From positions 1 through 24,068 of IMG/VR virus record IMGVR_UViG_3300020123_000522: a stretch of 24,068 nucleotides of DNA; one strand, written 5' to 3'. The notes beneath the pieces are model-generated. The model was not told where the DNA came from. It ran no database searches and was given only the letters and a program-made list of their open reading frames with translations. The number at the start of each line of letters is the position of its first letter. Position 1 is the stretch's first letter. Made by a program: the position numbers and the translations under genes. Shown piece by piece: positions 8,727 to 15,043 of this stretch. This DNA is from a virus.

Positions 8727-9059
8727 TTAATTAATTACTCTTGGATATTTTTTCAAATCTTCTTCTGTTACAACTTCTTTTCTTGTTGTCCAACCAATAC
8801 CAACAAAATGTAAAACTTCATTTCCTAAAATAACATCATTTAAAGTAGATTTATCATTTAAAATTCTTGATTGAAATTCTCTTAAAGAAATTGTTTTACA
8901 TTTTGAAGTATCAATTACTTCAAGCATTGATTCTTTAGTTTTAATACAATCATAAATTCCAAAATTAACAGCAATATTATTCTTAAAAATTTTTGATACA
9001 CAACCTATTCCAAGTGATTGTAATTTTTTATGTCTAACTAATGTATTTACTTCTAACAT
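8727..9059 (-). CDS. Hypothetical small beta-barrel-like protein
   Basis: No family is recognised for this 110-aa protein. Residues 1-35 (VNTLVRHKKLQSLGIGCVSKIF, then a strand ending in VNFG) look like a small SH3/Tudor-type barrel of the kind found in transcription-coupled or helicase-associated proteins. That is a fold guess only. The start is placed at the ATG at 9059-9057, which lies in the last of three 13-bp direct repeats, each bearing an ATG; only this ATG leads into the long frame. The stop adjoins the SbcD start without a gap. Confidence 0.65.
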   Translation of the reverse strand: MLEVNTLVRHKKLQSLGIGCVSKIFKNNIAVNFGIYDCIKTKESMLEVIDTSKCKTISLREFQSRILNDKSTLNDVILGNEVLHFVGIGWTTRKEVVTEEDLKKYPRVIN

Positions 9060-9093
9060 TTTCTTTTAACATTTTCTTTTAACATTTTCTTTT
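9055..9093 (-). repeat. Three tandem 13-bp repeats with three ATGs at a gene start
   Basis: On the minus strand the unit AAAAGAAAATGTT occurs three times without a gap. Each unit carries an A/G-rich ribosome-binding-like tract and an ATG. Because 13 is not a multiple of 3, only the last ATG opens the 110-aa gene; the two upstream ATGs lead to stops within about 13 codons. It looks like tandem duplication of a translation start, and the stop of the possible 24-aa ORF lies in it. Confidence 0.9.
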
Positions 9094-9153
9094 TATTGTT
9101 CCACAAGTAAATTTCGAATTTACAACATCTCGTCTTTTTTGTGGATCCGTCAT
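9079..9153 (-). CDS. Possible 24-residue peptide ORF
   Basis: An ATG at 9153-9151 opens 24 codons starting MTDPQKRRDVVNSKFTCG and ending in a basic KRKC before TAA. It fills the gap between the SSB stop and the next gene, and its stop overlaps the repeated ATG of the downstream gene, a stop-start overlap typical of this genome. Composition is basic with two Cys. Very short length means it may be chance; I list it because the spacing is what a real gene here would show. Confidence 0.3.
   Translation of the reverse strand: MTDPQKRRDVVNSKFTCGTIKRKC
9107..9123. repeat. Short inverted repeat
   Basis: GTAAATT, a 3-nt centre, then AATTTAC form a perfect 7-bp dyad between the SSB gene and the downstream gene. 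There is no T-run after it on the minus strand, so a terminator is unlikely. It could be an mRNA hairpin or a protein site, and it lies inside the possible 24-aa ORF. Confidence 0.45.
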
Positions 9154-9167
9154 CAAACTAAAACTTC

Positions 9168-10649
9168 TTATTTTTGTTCATCTCTTATTCTTGTAATTCT
9201 TTCTTCAGGGGCCTCTTTCTTTTTTGCAGGTTCTGCTTTTTCTTTCTTATCAACCTTATTAGCTTTATCGTTAGATTTCATTGCTCCTGGTTTTGAATTA
9301 AGAACTTTATCAATATCTGATTCTTCATCTGTTTCAGAGGCGTTTTCAATATCATCAACTACCGGAAGTTTTTCATTAACTGATTTTGCATTTTTAGGTT
9401 TTTCTTCTTCTTCATCTTCAATTTCTTCAGATTCTTCTTCGTTTGCTTTTTCCCATTCTCTCAATTTTTCACGAATTTGATCATCAGTAACATTGTTGAT
9501 AATAGCAACTCCACATTTGTTTTGACGATTAAATGCTTTCAACTCATTACGATCCATTGCTTCAAATTTATCAACATTCTCATCATCTTCAACTTCTTTA
9601 GTTTCTGCTTCTGTAGCAGCAACTGGAGCATCAGGATAAAGATCCCTCAATGCTTCTGCTTCATCAAAAAATTCATCATCTGCAAACAAACCAAATTCAT
9701 TTTTATCATCGAAAAGTTCAAGTCCTTTTAAAGCTAATTCAAAATCTCTTTTCGAATAACAATTCACATATTGATCTGTTAACGAAGGATATTTTAAAAA
9801 GCTTTCAAGTTCATCATCACTAAGCGGATATGTTTTCACTTGTTTGTATGTTGGACTTTTCTGATCCTTATCAATGTCAGAATCAATTTCAGTAGTATAA
9901 TAAAGATTCGCTTCTTTTGCATCCGAATTATACTTAATCGTCAATGCTCTTCGTAATTCAATATCGGTAAATGGATTGTTTGAATCACTTCCAATAACAG
10001 CTCCGGATTCTTCCATAGCTATCAATTCATTGATTCTCATCTTCACAGCTTTTCCGATTTCAAGACGTCCGAATGTTCTTGTATCTCCAACAAGTTTTTC
10101 AGCATATAATACCCAGGAAGGTTTTGCTACAATCCCCATCACTCTTTTTTGAAAAGAACCATAAACAGGTAACATTTTTTCTTTAATCCTGTCTTTAGCA
10201 TCAACACCAAACTCTTCTTCAAATTTCTTTTGCAACATTGTGATATAAATATCAACAATGTCTTTTCCACATTCAGAGTGAATTCTTGCATCATAAACCG
10301 GAGAATTAATGACCTTCATAATTGGTTTACCAGAACGTTTGTCAAGTTTAACAACACCTTTATCATCTTTTTCTTCAACCTCTTTTGGAAGCCAATAAAT
10401 TTGACGCGAACGAACAAATGGTTCATTCTTAATTTCTTCTCCACTGGGTAACATTTGCTGAATGTTTTCATGTGAAGGGAAAATCAAAAACTTATTAACT
10501 CCGTTCTCAATTTTCAAAAAGCCTGCAAAATCTTTGCTCCCGGTTTTTACTACATCTTCGACTTTTTTGTCTTGAGCTTTTAGCTCTTCTGAAGTTACTT
10601 TATCTTTGTAAGCACTTCGATTAAATTTACTTTCTTTACTTTTTTCCAT
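9168..10649 (-). CDS. Single-stranded DNA-binding protein, gp32-like
   Basis: This 493-aa protein has the layout of phage gp32-type SSBs. A basic N-terminus (1-40) is followed by a core at about 45-300 with NKFLIFPSHEN, PVYDARIHSECGKDIVDIY, VMGIVAKPSWVLYAEK, RTFGRLEIGKAV and then NPFTDIELRRALTIKYN plus ANLYYTTEID, the motif run seen in many phage SSBs. Residues 364-400 (MDRNELKAFNRQNKCG ... IREKLREW) look like a small SAP/HeH-type helical motif. A very acidic stretch (403-416) follows, then a charged tail ending in lysines; gp32 also has an acidic tail that recruits partners. It is long for the family because of this tail. It is the first gene behind a palindromic promoter. Confidence 0.8.
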   Translation of the reverse strand: MEKSKESKFNRSAYKDKVTSEELKAQDKKVEDVVKTGSKDFAGFLKIENGVNKFLIFPSHENIQQMLPSGEEIKNEPFVRSRQIYWLPKEVEEKDDKGVVKLDKRSGKPIMKVINSPVYDARIHSECGKDIVDIYITMLQKKFEEEFGVDAKDRIKEKMLPVYGSFQKRVMGIVAKPSWVLYAEKLVGDTRTFGRLEIGKAVKMRINELIAMEESGAVIGSDSNNPFTDIELRRALTIKYNSDAKEANLYYTTEIDSDIDKDQKSPTYKQVKTYPLSDDELESFLKYPSLTDQYVNCYSKRDFELALKGLELFDDKNEFGLFADDEFFDEAEALRDLYPDAPVAATEAETKEVEDDENVDKFEAMDRNELKAFNRQNKCGVAIINNVTDDQIREKLREWEKANEEESEEIEDEEEEKPKNAKSVNEKLPVVDDIENASETDEESDIDKVLNSKPGAMKSNDKANKVDKKEKAEPAKKKEAPEERITRIRDEQK

Positions 10650-10696
10650 GACTTTTTAATTTTTTTTAAGTTTTACTTGTTATATTTTTATTGTCA

Positions 10697-10739
10697 GGAC
10701 AAAAATACACATTTTATTCCAAATAAAAACTTTTTACTT
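10697..10739 (-). promoter_or_regulatory. Palindromic promoter upstream of the SSB gene
   Basis: On the minus strand AAGTAAAAAGTTTTTATTT leads into a 19-bp dyad (10711-10729, plus strand ATTTTATTCCAAATAAAAA), and TATTTTTG follows at 10707-10700, a match to the Bacteroidetes -7 box TAnnTTTG. The SSB ATG is 51 nt beyond the box. The same block occurs at 19619-19660 and, less exactly, at 14938-14970. I infer a phage promoter or a regulator site overlapping one. Confidence 0.65.
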
Positions 10740-10750
10740 AAAATAAATTA

Positions 10751-10996
10751 CTATTCTTTTGAAAATTCTCTTTTAACTTCAAGTTTATGATTCAAAACTA
10801 AATCCATTTCTTTATCTGAAATAAAATTAGTAATAAAAGGAAAGACACAATCGTGCTTTCTATTTTCAATTATTCTATGTCCACATTTACATTCTACAAC
10901 TACATTTCTATAATTAAAACTTCTATATTGAGAAGCAATAATTTTCGAATGTATATGAATATGAAACTTCTTTTTAAACCAACTTATTATCTTCAT
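10751..10996 (-). CDS. Hypothetical small protein with CxC motif
   Basis: This 81-aa protein is not recognised. It starts with a basic amphipathic stretch (MKIISWFKKKFHIHIHSK) and has ECKCGHR with a later HDC, possible ligands for one metal ion, but too few for a confident zinc finger. It starts at the base where the 189-aa gene ends (1 nt overlap) and is followed by the promoter at 10739-10697. It is probably the last gene of the transcript that begins near 14938. Confidence 0.6.
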   Translation of the reverse strand: MKIISWFKKKFHIHIHSKIIASQYRSFNYRNVVVECKCGHRIIENRKHDCVFPFITNFISDKEMDLVLNHKLEVKREFSKE

Positions 10997-11565
10997 TACT
11001 TTATTGCTTTGTTTCTTACTCTCAATAATACACCATTAATCTTTTCTTCAAGGATCTCCCCAGCAAAATCTTCAGGACGTAATTTTTCTGTGATGCGATT
11101 CAACTTCTCATCCTTTGATTTAACTGCCCAATAAAATGAATTGATAATATCTCTGTTCTTTTGCTTTTCAATCAAATTTTTCTTCTTCACTTTATATCTT
11201 GGATCTCTAACAATAGCTGATTCAACTTCATCTTGTGAAGGTTTTTTATATTTCTTCACCCCTTTAGAATCAACATCTTCAAACTCAAGTTTTTTACGAT
11301 ATTCTTCTTTCATTTGAGCTTCAAAAATGTCAAAATCTAATTTTGTCTCTGACAATATCTCATCAAAATTAGCTAATAAGTTTCCTATTCTGTTCATTGC
11401 TGTTGAACAAGTAAGAATCTCTCCCATTATATTATGATAATGGATTGTTGTGAATTCATCCATATCTACATCTGAATCAAAAGGCAATAGTTCTAAAATG
11501 ACTATCTTATCTTTTAATTCGATTGTGAATTTTTCTTTTTGATCTTCTTGATTATTTTTTTTCAT
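10996..11565 (-). CDS. Hypothetical protein, possibly a UvsY-like recombination mediator
   Basis: This 189-aa protein opens with beta strands (FTIELKDKIVILELLPF), then is mostly helical: NRIGNLLANFDEILSETKL, an FEAQMKEEYRKKLEF helix, PSQDEVESAIVRDPRY, and IINSFYWAVKSKDEKLNRI. The last three segments resemble the layout of phage mediator proteins related to T4 UvsY (a short charged helix bundle with an 'I..D..Y' motif and a final K...L helix). Location just upstream of the SSB and SbcCD genes supports that, since UvsY works with gp32. The similarity is at pattern level only. It overlaps the 73-aa gene by 14 nt. Confidence 0.65.
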   Translation of the reverse strand: MKKNNQEDQKEKFTIELKDKIVILELLPFDSDVDMDEFTTIHYHNIMGEILTCSTAMNRIGNLLANFDEILSETKLDFDIFEAQMKEEYRKKLEFEDVDSKGVKKYKKPSQDEVESAIVRDPRYKVKKKNLIEKQKNRDIINSFYWAVKSKDEKLNRITEKLRPEDFAGEILEEKINGVLLRVRNKAIK

Positions 11566-11773
11566 GACTTTTTCTTATCTCTATATACTCTTTCATTTTT
11601 CTTACAATAAACTCTTCAAAAGTTTCTTTTCTTCTTTTTATTATACTCTTTCCAAAAATTCCTAAAAACTTAGGTTCTTTATATATTATAAATAAAAAAT
11701 CAAAATCTTCTCCTGGAATTAAAATTTCTTTTTCATATAATATACCTAAAAACATTGAAGTTAATCTTATCAT
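11552..11773 (-). CDS. Hypothetical small protein
   Basis: This 73-aa protein is not recognised. It has a hydrophobic first half (MFLGILYEKEILI; FDFLFIIYK; FLGIFGK) and a basic helical second half (IIKRRKETFEEFIVRKMKEY). The hydrophobic parts contain charges and are too short for a clear membrane segment. Its end overlaps the start of the 189-aa gene by 14 nt, which supports it being translated. Confidence 0.55.
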   Translation of the reverse strand: MIRLTSMFLGILYEKEILIPGEDFDFLFIIYKEPKFLGIFGKSIIKRRKETFEEFIVRKMKEYIEIRKSHEKK

Positions 11774-11785
11774 ATATCGTCTATC

Positions 11786-11842
11786 CTATCTATTTTCTTT
11801 TATAGAATCAACAAAATTTTCTAAAGTTTCTATTTTTATCAT
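11786..11842 (-). CDS. Possible 18-residue peptide ORF
   Basis: ATG at 11842-11840 lies 1 nt after the stop of the 90-aa gene and opens 18 codons (MIKIETLENFVDSIKENR) before TAG. The spacing fits translational coupling and the sequence is a plausible helix. It otherwise only fills a 70-nt gap and may be chance or the remnant of a longer gene. Confidence 0.25.
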   Translation of the reverse strand: MIKIETLENFVDSIKENR

Positions 11843-11843
11843 C

Positions 11844-12116
11844 TTAATTATTATGTCTCGCACCTAAAAATTTAAAATCACAACAGCCATTTATCACTTC
11901 TCTTTCATTATAAATAACTGTATTGATATTATCAAACATATTCTGTAATGCTATATAAGGAATGAATCTTGCGCTTTGTGAATGATTATGATAACAATCA
12001 AAAGTATATTTCTTTCCTTCACTTCCATCAGTAATATCTTTAAAAATAACTCGTTGATAGATTCCTCCATGGCGAGATGTTTTCTTTTCTCCAACTTTAA
12101 CTATTATTGCTTTCAT
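11844..12116 (-). CDS. Hypothetical small beta-rich protein
   Basis: This 90-aa protein is not assigned. Strand-like segments (MKAIIVKVGEKKTS; YQRVIFKDITDG; KKYTFDCYHNHS; NTVIYNEREVING; CDFKFLGAR) suggest a small OB-like barrel, in which case nucleic-acid binding would be likely, but this is a fold guess from alternation only. Its start overlaps the stop of the 53-aa gene by 4 nt (ATGA). Confidence 0.6.
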   Translation of the reverse strand: MKAIIVKVGEKKTSRHGGIYQRVIFKDITDGSEGKKYTFDCYHNHSQSARFIPYIALQNMFDNINTVIYNEREVINGCCDFKFLGARHNN

Positions 12117-12274
12117 ATTACTTTCTTTCGTAATTTCATTATAGCATTAAATAAAACCTGTCTATCAAATTCATCTGGAATTAAACCGTCATAAGTTTTA
12201 ATCAACTTTGCAGATTTTTCTACAGCTTTATTAAAAGCTACTTTTTCTTTTTTAGAATATTTTACATTAGCCAT
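12113..12274 (-). CDS. Small hypothetical basic protein
   Basis: This 53-residue gene is read directly from the minus strand. It starts MANVKYSKKEKVAFNKAVEK, continues with a helical stretch around LIPDEFDRQVLFNAIMKL and ends RKKVI before TGA. Its ATG lies 2 nt after the exonuclease stop and its stop overlaps the next ATG (ATGA), exactly as its neighbours do. It fills a gap of about 160 nt that would otherwise be empty in this dense genome. Function is unknown; the basic N-terminal helix could bind nucleic acid. Confidence 0.65.
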   Translation of the reverse strand: MANVKYSKKEKVAFNKAVEKSAKLIKTYDGLIPDEFDRQVLFNAIMKLRKKVI

Positions 12275-12276
12275 AT

Positions 12277-13125
12277 TTAATCTATTATATAATTTCCTTT
12301 GTATGTAAATTCAACATTCTCTTTATGTAAGAAAAAATTTGCTTGAAAGTGAAGTGGAGTAAATTTTCCAGACAAATCAACTAATTGTTGATTCATTTTT
12401 ATTTGCTCAATAGTAATGTTGTCACAAAAAACTTGATTCAATTGCTCAAAAAGCTTACTTAAATCTCCATTAAAATTTTTATTATAAATTTTCTTTTTAA
12501 AAGTCTTTTCACCAACTCTTCCTTTCAAAAGTTTTGGTACCATATCTCCATCACAACCTAAAACAATTTTACAAGCTAATATGAATTTAGGATCTACTCT
12601 TTCATACTCAATAGCATCTTTAAAAATAATATTGACTTTGAAAGTATCTTGATGAATATACAACAACTTTCTTGTTGATTGATTGTTGAATACATAAACA
12701 TTCTCATAAATCAACTGTCTTACATCTTCATCATTTGATATTATACAATTAATTTGTTCTTTCAATTCATCAATCCATAAACCAATTAAATCATCTGCTT
12801 CAAGACCATCAATACAACTAACAATGAATCCGAGTTTTTTCAAGTGTTCTTTTGAATAGTTGAATACATTATAAAACATATCTTCTTTTTTTGAACGATT
12901 TGATTTATAATCAGGATATAAATCCTTTCTGAAAACGTTCTCACTATCAAAACAACAAATAACTTTTTCAATTTTATTTCTATCTTTGAATATTCTAATA
13001 GTTGAAAATAAGTCAAGAATGAATTTATTGAACATTAACTTTTCATTTATCTTATCTCCATACATTTTTTTTGAGATGTAGTAAGATTTATGAAAAGCAT
13101 TATTTATATCTATTATGAGATTCAT
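12277..13125 (-). CDS. 5'-3' exonuclease / flap nuclease, T4 RNase H-like
   Basis: This 282-aa FEN/PIN-fold nuclease has the acidic metal ligands in order: IDINNAFH (D6), CCFDSEN (D60), the arch Arg/Lys in FRKDLYPDYKSNR (65-77), GLEADDLIG (E109, D111, D112), ISNDEDVRQL (D132, D134) and GCDGDMVPKLLKGRVGEKTF (about 190-209), the H3TH that binds duplex DNA. Length fits T4 RNase H (305 aa). The role is removal of RNA primers and 5' flaps during lagging-strand synthesis. No polymerase I domain is attached, so the polymerase is the separate DnaE-like protein at 19659. The start is 1 nt from the stop of the octapeptide-repeat gene. Confidence 0.9.
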   Translation of the reverse strand: MNLIIDINNAFHKSYYISKKMYGDKINEKLMFNKFILDLFSTIRIFKDRNKIEKVICCFDSENVFRKDLYPDYKSNRSKKEDMFYNVFNYSKEHLKKLGFIVSCIDGLEADDLIGLWIDELKEQINCIISNDEDVRQLIYENVYVFNNQSTRKLLYIHQDTFKVNIIFKDAIEYERVDPKFILACKIVLGCDGDMVPKLLKGRVGEKTFKKKIYNKNFNGDLSKLFEQLNQVFCDNITIEQIKMNQQLVDLSGKFTPLHFQANFFLHKENVEFTYKGNYIID

Positions 13126-13126
13126 T

Positions 13127-14017
13127 TTAGTCTAAATAAATTATTTCAAATTTGTTTTTCTTAATATAAATCTTTTTTGAATTAAAATCCATTAAAATTG
13201 ATGAATCTTCTTGTTTTATATTTTTAAAATTTCCTTTATAATATTCATCATTAATTCTTATACTTGAGTTTTCCCAAGCAGTGACTTCTGAGTTTTCCCG
13301 AGCAGTGACTTTCGAGTTTTCCCGAGCAGTGACTTTCGAGTTTTCCCGAGCAGTGACTTCTGAGTTTTCCCGAGCAGTGACTTTCGAGTTTCCACAAGCA
13401 GTGACTTTCGAGTTTTCCCGAGCAGTGACTTTCGAGTTTTCCCGAGCAGTGACTTTCGAGTTTCCACAAGCAGTGACTTCTGAGTTTTCCCAAGCAGTGA
13501 CTTTCGAGTTTTCCCAAGCAGTGACTTTCGATTTTTCCCGAGCAGTGACTTCTGAGTTTTCCCAAGCAGTGACTTTCGAGTTTTCCCAAGCAGTGACTTT
13601 CGAGTTTCCACAAGCAGTGACTTTCGAGTTTTCCCGAGCAGTGACTTTCGAGTTTTCCCGAGCAGTGACTTTCGAGTTTCCACAAGCAGTGACTTCTGAG
13701 TTTTCCCGAGCAGTGACTTTCGAGTTTCCTATAGAAATTATTTTCCCTTTGTATTCATGAATCCCATGAAAAAATATTCCAAACTCACTTAATTTTTCTT
13801 GTCCATAATTCTCAAATAATTCAGTTGAAATTATCTTATGTTTAAAAGACCAATTTACATTTGTTTTAATAACATCCCAAAATTCTTCTTGAGTTTTTGA
13901 ATTAATCAGTTTACCAAACTCTTTATCATACGGAGTATTTTCACTCCCACATGCTTTTTCAACAACACACTTATCTAAAATTATTTGTCTAATTTGTCCA
14001 AATGTATATTTTTCCAT
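13127..14017 (-). CDS. Octapeptide-repeat protein with phage N-terminal domain
   Basis: This 296-aa protein has three parts. Residues 1-96 form a compact domain (PYDKEFGKLINSKTQEEFWD; VNWSFKHKII; GIFFHGI) of a kind I know from hypothetical proteins of Bacteroidetes phages and prophages, often joined to short repeats. Residues 97-248 are 19 copies of an eight-residue unit (G/E)NS(K/E)VTA(R/W/C). Residues 249-296 are an unrelated tail. The unit, with one Asn-Ser turn and a Val-Thr-Ala strand, suggests a beta-solenoid. Function is unknown; adsorption or structural scaffolding are guesses, and its place among replication genes argues against a tail protein. The ATG at 14017 follows the tRNA by 31 nt. 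Confidence 0.8.
   Translation of the reverse strand: MEKYTFGQIRQIILDKCVVEKACGSENTPYDKEFGKLINSKTQEEFWDVIKTNVNWSFKHKIISTELFENYGQEKLSEFGIFFHGIHEYKGKIISIGNSKVTARENSEVTACGNSKVTARENSKVTARENSKVTACGNSKVTAWENSKVTAWENSEVTAREKSKVTAWENSKVTAWENSEVTACGNSKVTARENSKVTARENSKVTACGNSKVTARENSEVTARENSKVTARENSKVTARENSEVTAWENSSIRINDEYYKGNFKNIKQEDSSILMDFNSKKIYIKKNKFEIIYLD
13274..13729 (-). repeat. 24-bp tandem array, 19 units
   Basis: The DNA behind the octapeptides repeats with a 24-bp period over 456 bp. Variation is confined to a few positions: CGG, TGG or TGT/GGA at the R/W/C position, and TCG-AAA versus TCA-GAA at the K/E position. One unit has AAA for AAC (N to K). Silent sites are almost invariant, so the array was expanded or homogenised recently. 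The pattern of units 2-5 returns at units 11-14, a higher-order duplication. The tract is clearly richer in G+C than its surroundings and open in three minus-strand frames and one plus-strand frame. Confidence 0.95.
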
Positions 14018-14048
14018 TTTACTATTTTTTAGTTTTAATTCGATTTTG

Positions 14049-14120
14049 TACTTTGTAGGAGAATCGAACTCCTCTTGATTGGTCGAAAACCAACTGTCCT
14101 AACCGATAGACGAACAGAGC
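14049..14120 (-). tRNA. tRNA-Glu (anticodon UUC)
   Basis: A 72-nt cloverleaf is read on the minus strand. The acceptor 5' strand is GCTCTGT with ACAAAGT at the 3' side (one C-A mismatch, a G-U at the end). The D arm is GTCT-loop-GGAC with GGTTA. The anticodon stem GTTGG/CCAAT encloses loop TTTTCGA with anticodon TTC, and the T arm is AGGAG-TTCGATT-CTCCT. CCA is not encoded (ACA follows). It starts 3 nt after the stop of the 75-aa gene, so it must be cut out of the operon transcript. GAA is a common codon in this AT-rich genome. Confidence 0.85.
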
Positions 14121-14123
14121 AAA

Positions 14124-14351
14124 TTATTGATAAGTTTTGATTAATCTTCCACATAAAGGATATAAAATAGTTTGAACTTCAGTGTTGGCTTTGATTTTCT
14201 TTTTATTATCAAGCATTAATTCTTCATTAATCATCTCAGTAATTTTACCATCAAATCCAATAACTTCACGATCTTTTTCAGATTTTAAAGTACCAAGGCA
14301 CTTACTGCCTTGGTAATATTCTTTAAAATATCCTAAATGTTCAAAATTCAT
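14124..14351 (-). CDS. Hypothetical small protein
   Basis: This 75-aa protein is not recognised. It is mixed alpha/beta (LGYFKEYYQGSKCLGTLKSE; REVIGFDGKITEMI; TEVQTILYPLCGRLIKTY) with no motif I can name. It lies between the 175-aa gene (9 nt) and tRNA-Glu (3 nt), on the transcript starting at the 14938 promoter. The tight spacing supports its being a real gene. Confidence 0.55.
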   Translation of the reverse strand: MNFEHLGYFKEYYQGSKCLGTLKSEKDREVIGFDGKITEMINEELMLDNKKKIKANTEVQTILYPLCGRLIKTYQ

Positions 14352-14360
14352 TTTCAGTAA

Positions 14361-14888
14361 TTATTTACTGTGCTTAACTGAATCAGCACGTTTTGCGAAA
14401 TTCTTGCCATCTTCAGTTCTGATGATAACATACTCAACAACTTCATCTTTGAGTTTGTTAAGATTGACTTTCACAACTTTTCCTTTTAAAGGAGTTTCTT
14501 GACGGAAAGGAGTGAATTCAACTTTATCAGTAATTTTAAACTTATATTTAAAGTCAGGATAGTCATCCTTATTAGCTAAAGATGAGGTTTCACTTTTTTC
14601 TTTCTTTTCACCTTTAACTTTAGGTTCTTTACTTTCTTTTTCTTCTTTAGCAGCAACTACTTTAGTTGAAGGTTTTTTTCCAAGTTTTTCACTAACTGTT
14701 TTAACTTCTTTTTCAAACTTTGAAAGATCACCTTTAAAAGTTCCTTTTGCAGCACGTTCTTTAAGAACTTCAATTGCCACTTCTTTTGAGATACCGAAGA
14801 ACTTGTCTTCATTCAATTTTTTGAATATCACTTCAGATGTCTGAGTCGTGATAGCTTTTCTTGTTTTCTTTTTTAATTCTATATCCAT
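14361..14888 (-). CDS. Hypothetical basic linker protein with C-terminal beta domain
   Basis: No family is recognised for this 175-aa protein. Residues 1-75 are helical and charged (RKAITTQTSEVIFKKLNEDK; KEVAIEVLKERAA), 76-105 a Lys/Glu-rich flexible linker, and 110-170 a small beta domain (YKFKITDKVEFTPF; PLKGKVVKVNL; VEYVIIRTEDGKNFAKRADS), compatible with a KOW/SH3-like barrel. Such a layout is common in nucleic-acid-binding proteins, but I make no claim. It is the first gene after the 14938-14970 promoter, with a leader of about 50 nt that contains a short hairpin (TCGG/CCGA). Confidence 0.6.
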   Translation of the reverse strand: MDIELKKKTRKAITTQTSEVIFKKLNEDKFFGISKEVAIEVLKERAAKGTFKGDLSKFEKEVKTVSEKLGKKPSTKVVAAKEEKESKEPKVKGEKKEKSETSSLANKDDYPDFKYKFKITDKVEFTPFRQETPLKGKVVKVNLNKLKDEVVEYVIIRTEDGKNFAKRADSVKHSK

Positions 14889-14937
14889 TTTTTTATTTCA
14901 GCGTCGGATTGTCTACCGAACTACTATTTTGATTATG

Positions 14938-14970
14938 ATGTAAAATTACAACTTTTATTTGAGATAAAAA
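14938..14970 (-). promoter_or_regulatory. Palindromic promoter copy upstream of the 175-aa gene
   Basis: On the minus strand TTTTTATCTCAAATAAAAG leads to TTGTAATTTTACAT. It aligns with the 10697 copy over 33 nt without a gap, most positions agreeing, though the -7-like box is TAATTTTA. The dyad lies at 14952-14970. The first gene's ATG (14888) lies 53 nt beyond the box, against 51 and about 55 nt at the two other copies. Confidence 0.55.
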
Positions 14971-14971
14971 A

Positions 14972-14990
14972 ATTTTATTTAAAATAAAAT
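14972..14990 (-). promoter_or_regulatory. 19-bp perfect palindrome, second copy of the dyad or AT-only terminator
   Basis: ATTTTATTTAAAATAAAAT is a perfect 9-bp dyad around one base. It is the same motif as the dyads in the promoters and lies 20 bp from the one at 14952-14970, about two helical turns. On the minus strand it is followed directly by a run of T, so it might instead (or also) end the modification-operon transcript after dCMP deaminase. Both readings are open. Confidence 0.45.
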
Positions 14991-15043
14991 GACTTTAAAA
15001 GCTAAATGTATTGATTCTCAATATAAAAAAGTTAACTTCATTC

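Noticed and set aside
9107-9123. Rho-independent terminator after the SSB gene
   Set aside because: The dyad is AT-rich and no T-run follows on the minus strand.
13274-13729. CRISPR array
   Set aside because: The 24-bp units are contiguous with no unique spacers and lie in one long coding frame.
13281-13760. A 159-codon plus-strand open frame and two other minus-strand frames across the octapeptide array
   Set aside because: They are by-products of the 24-bp repeat, which has no stop in several frames. Only the frame with a distinct N-terminal domain and tail is a sensible gene.
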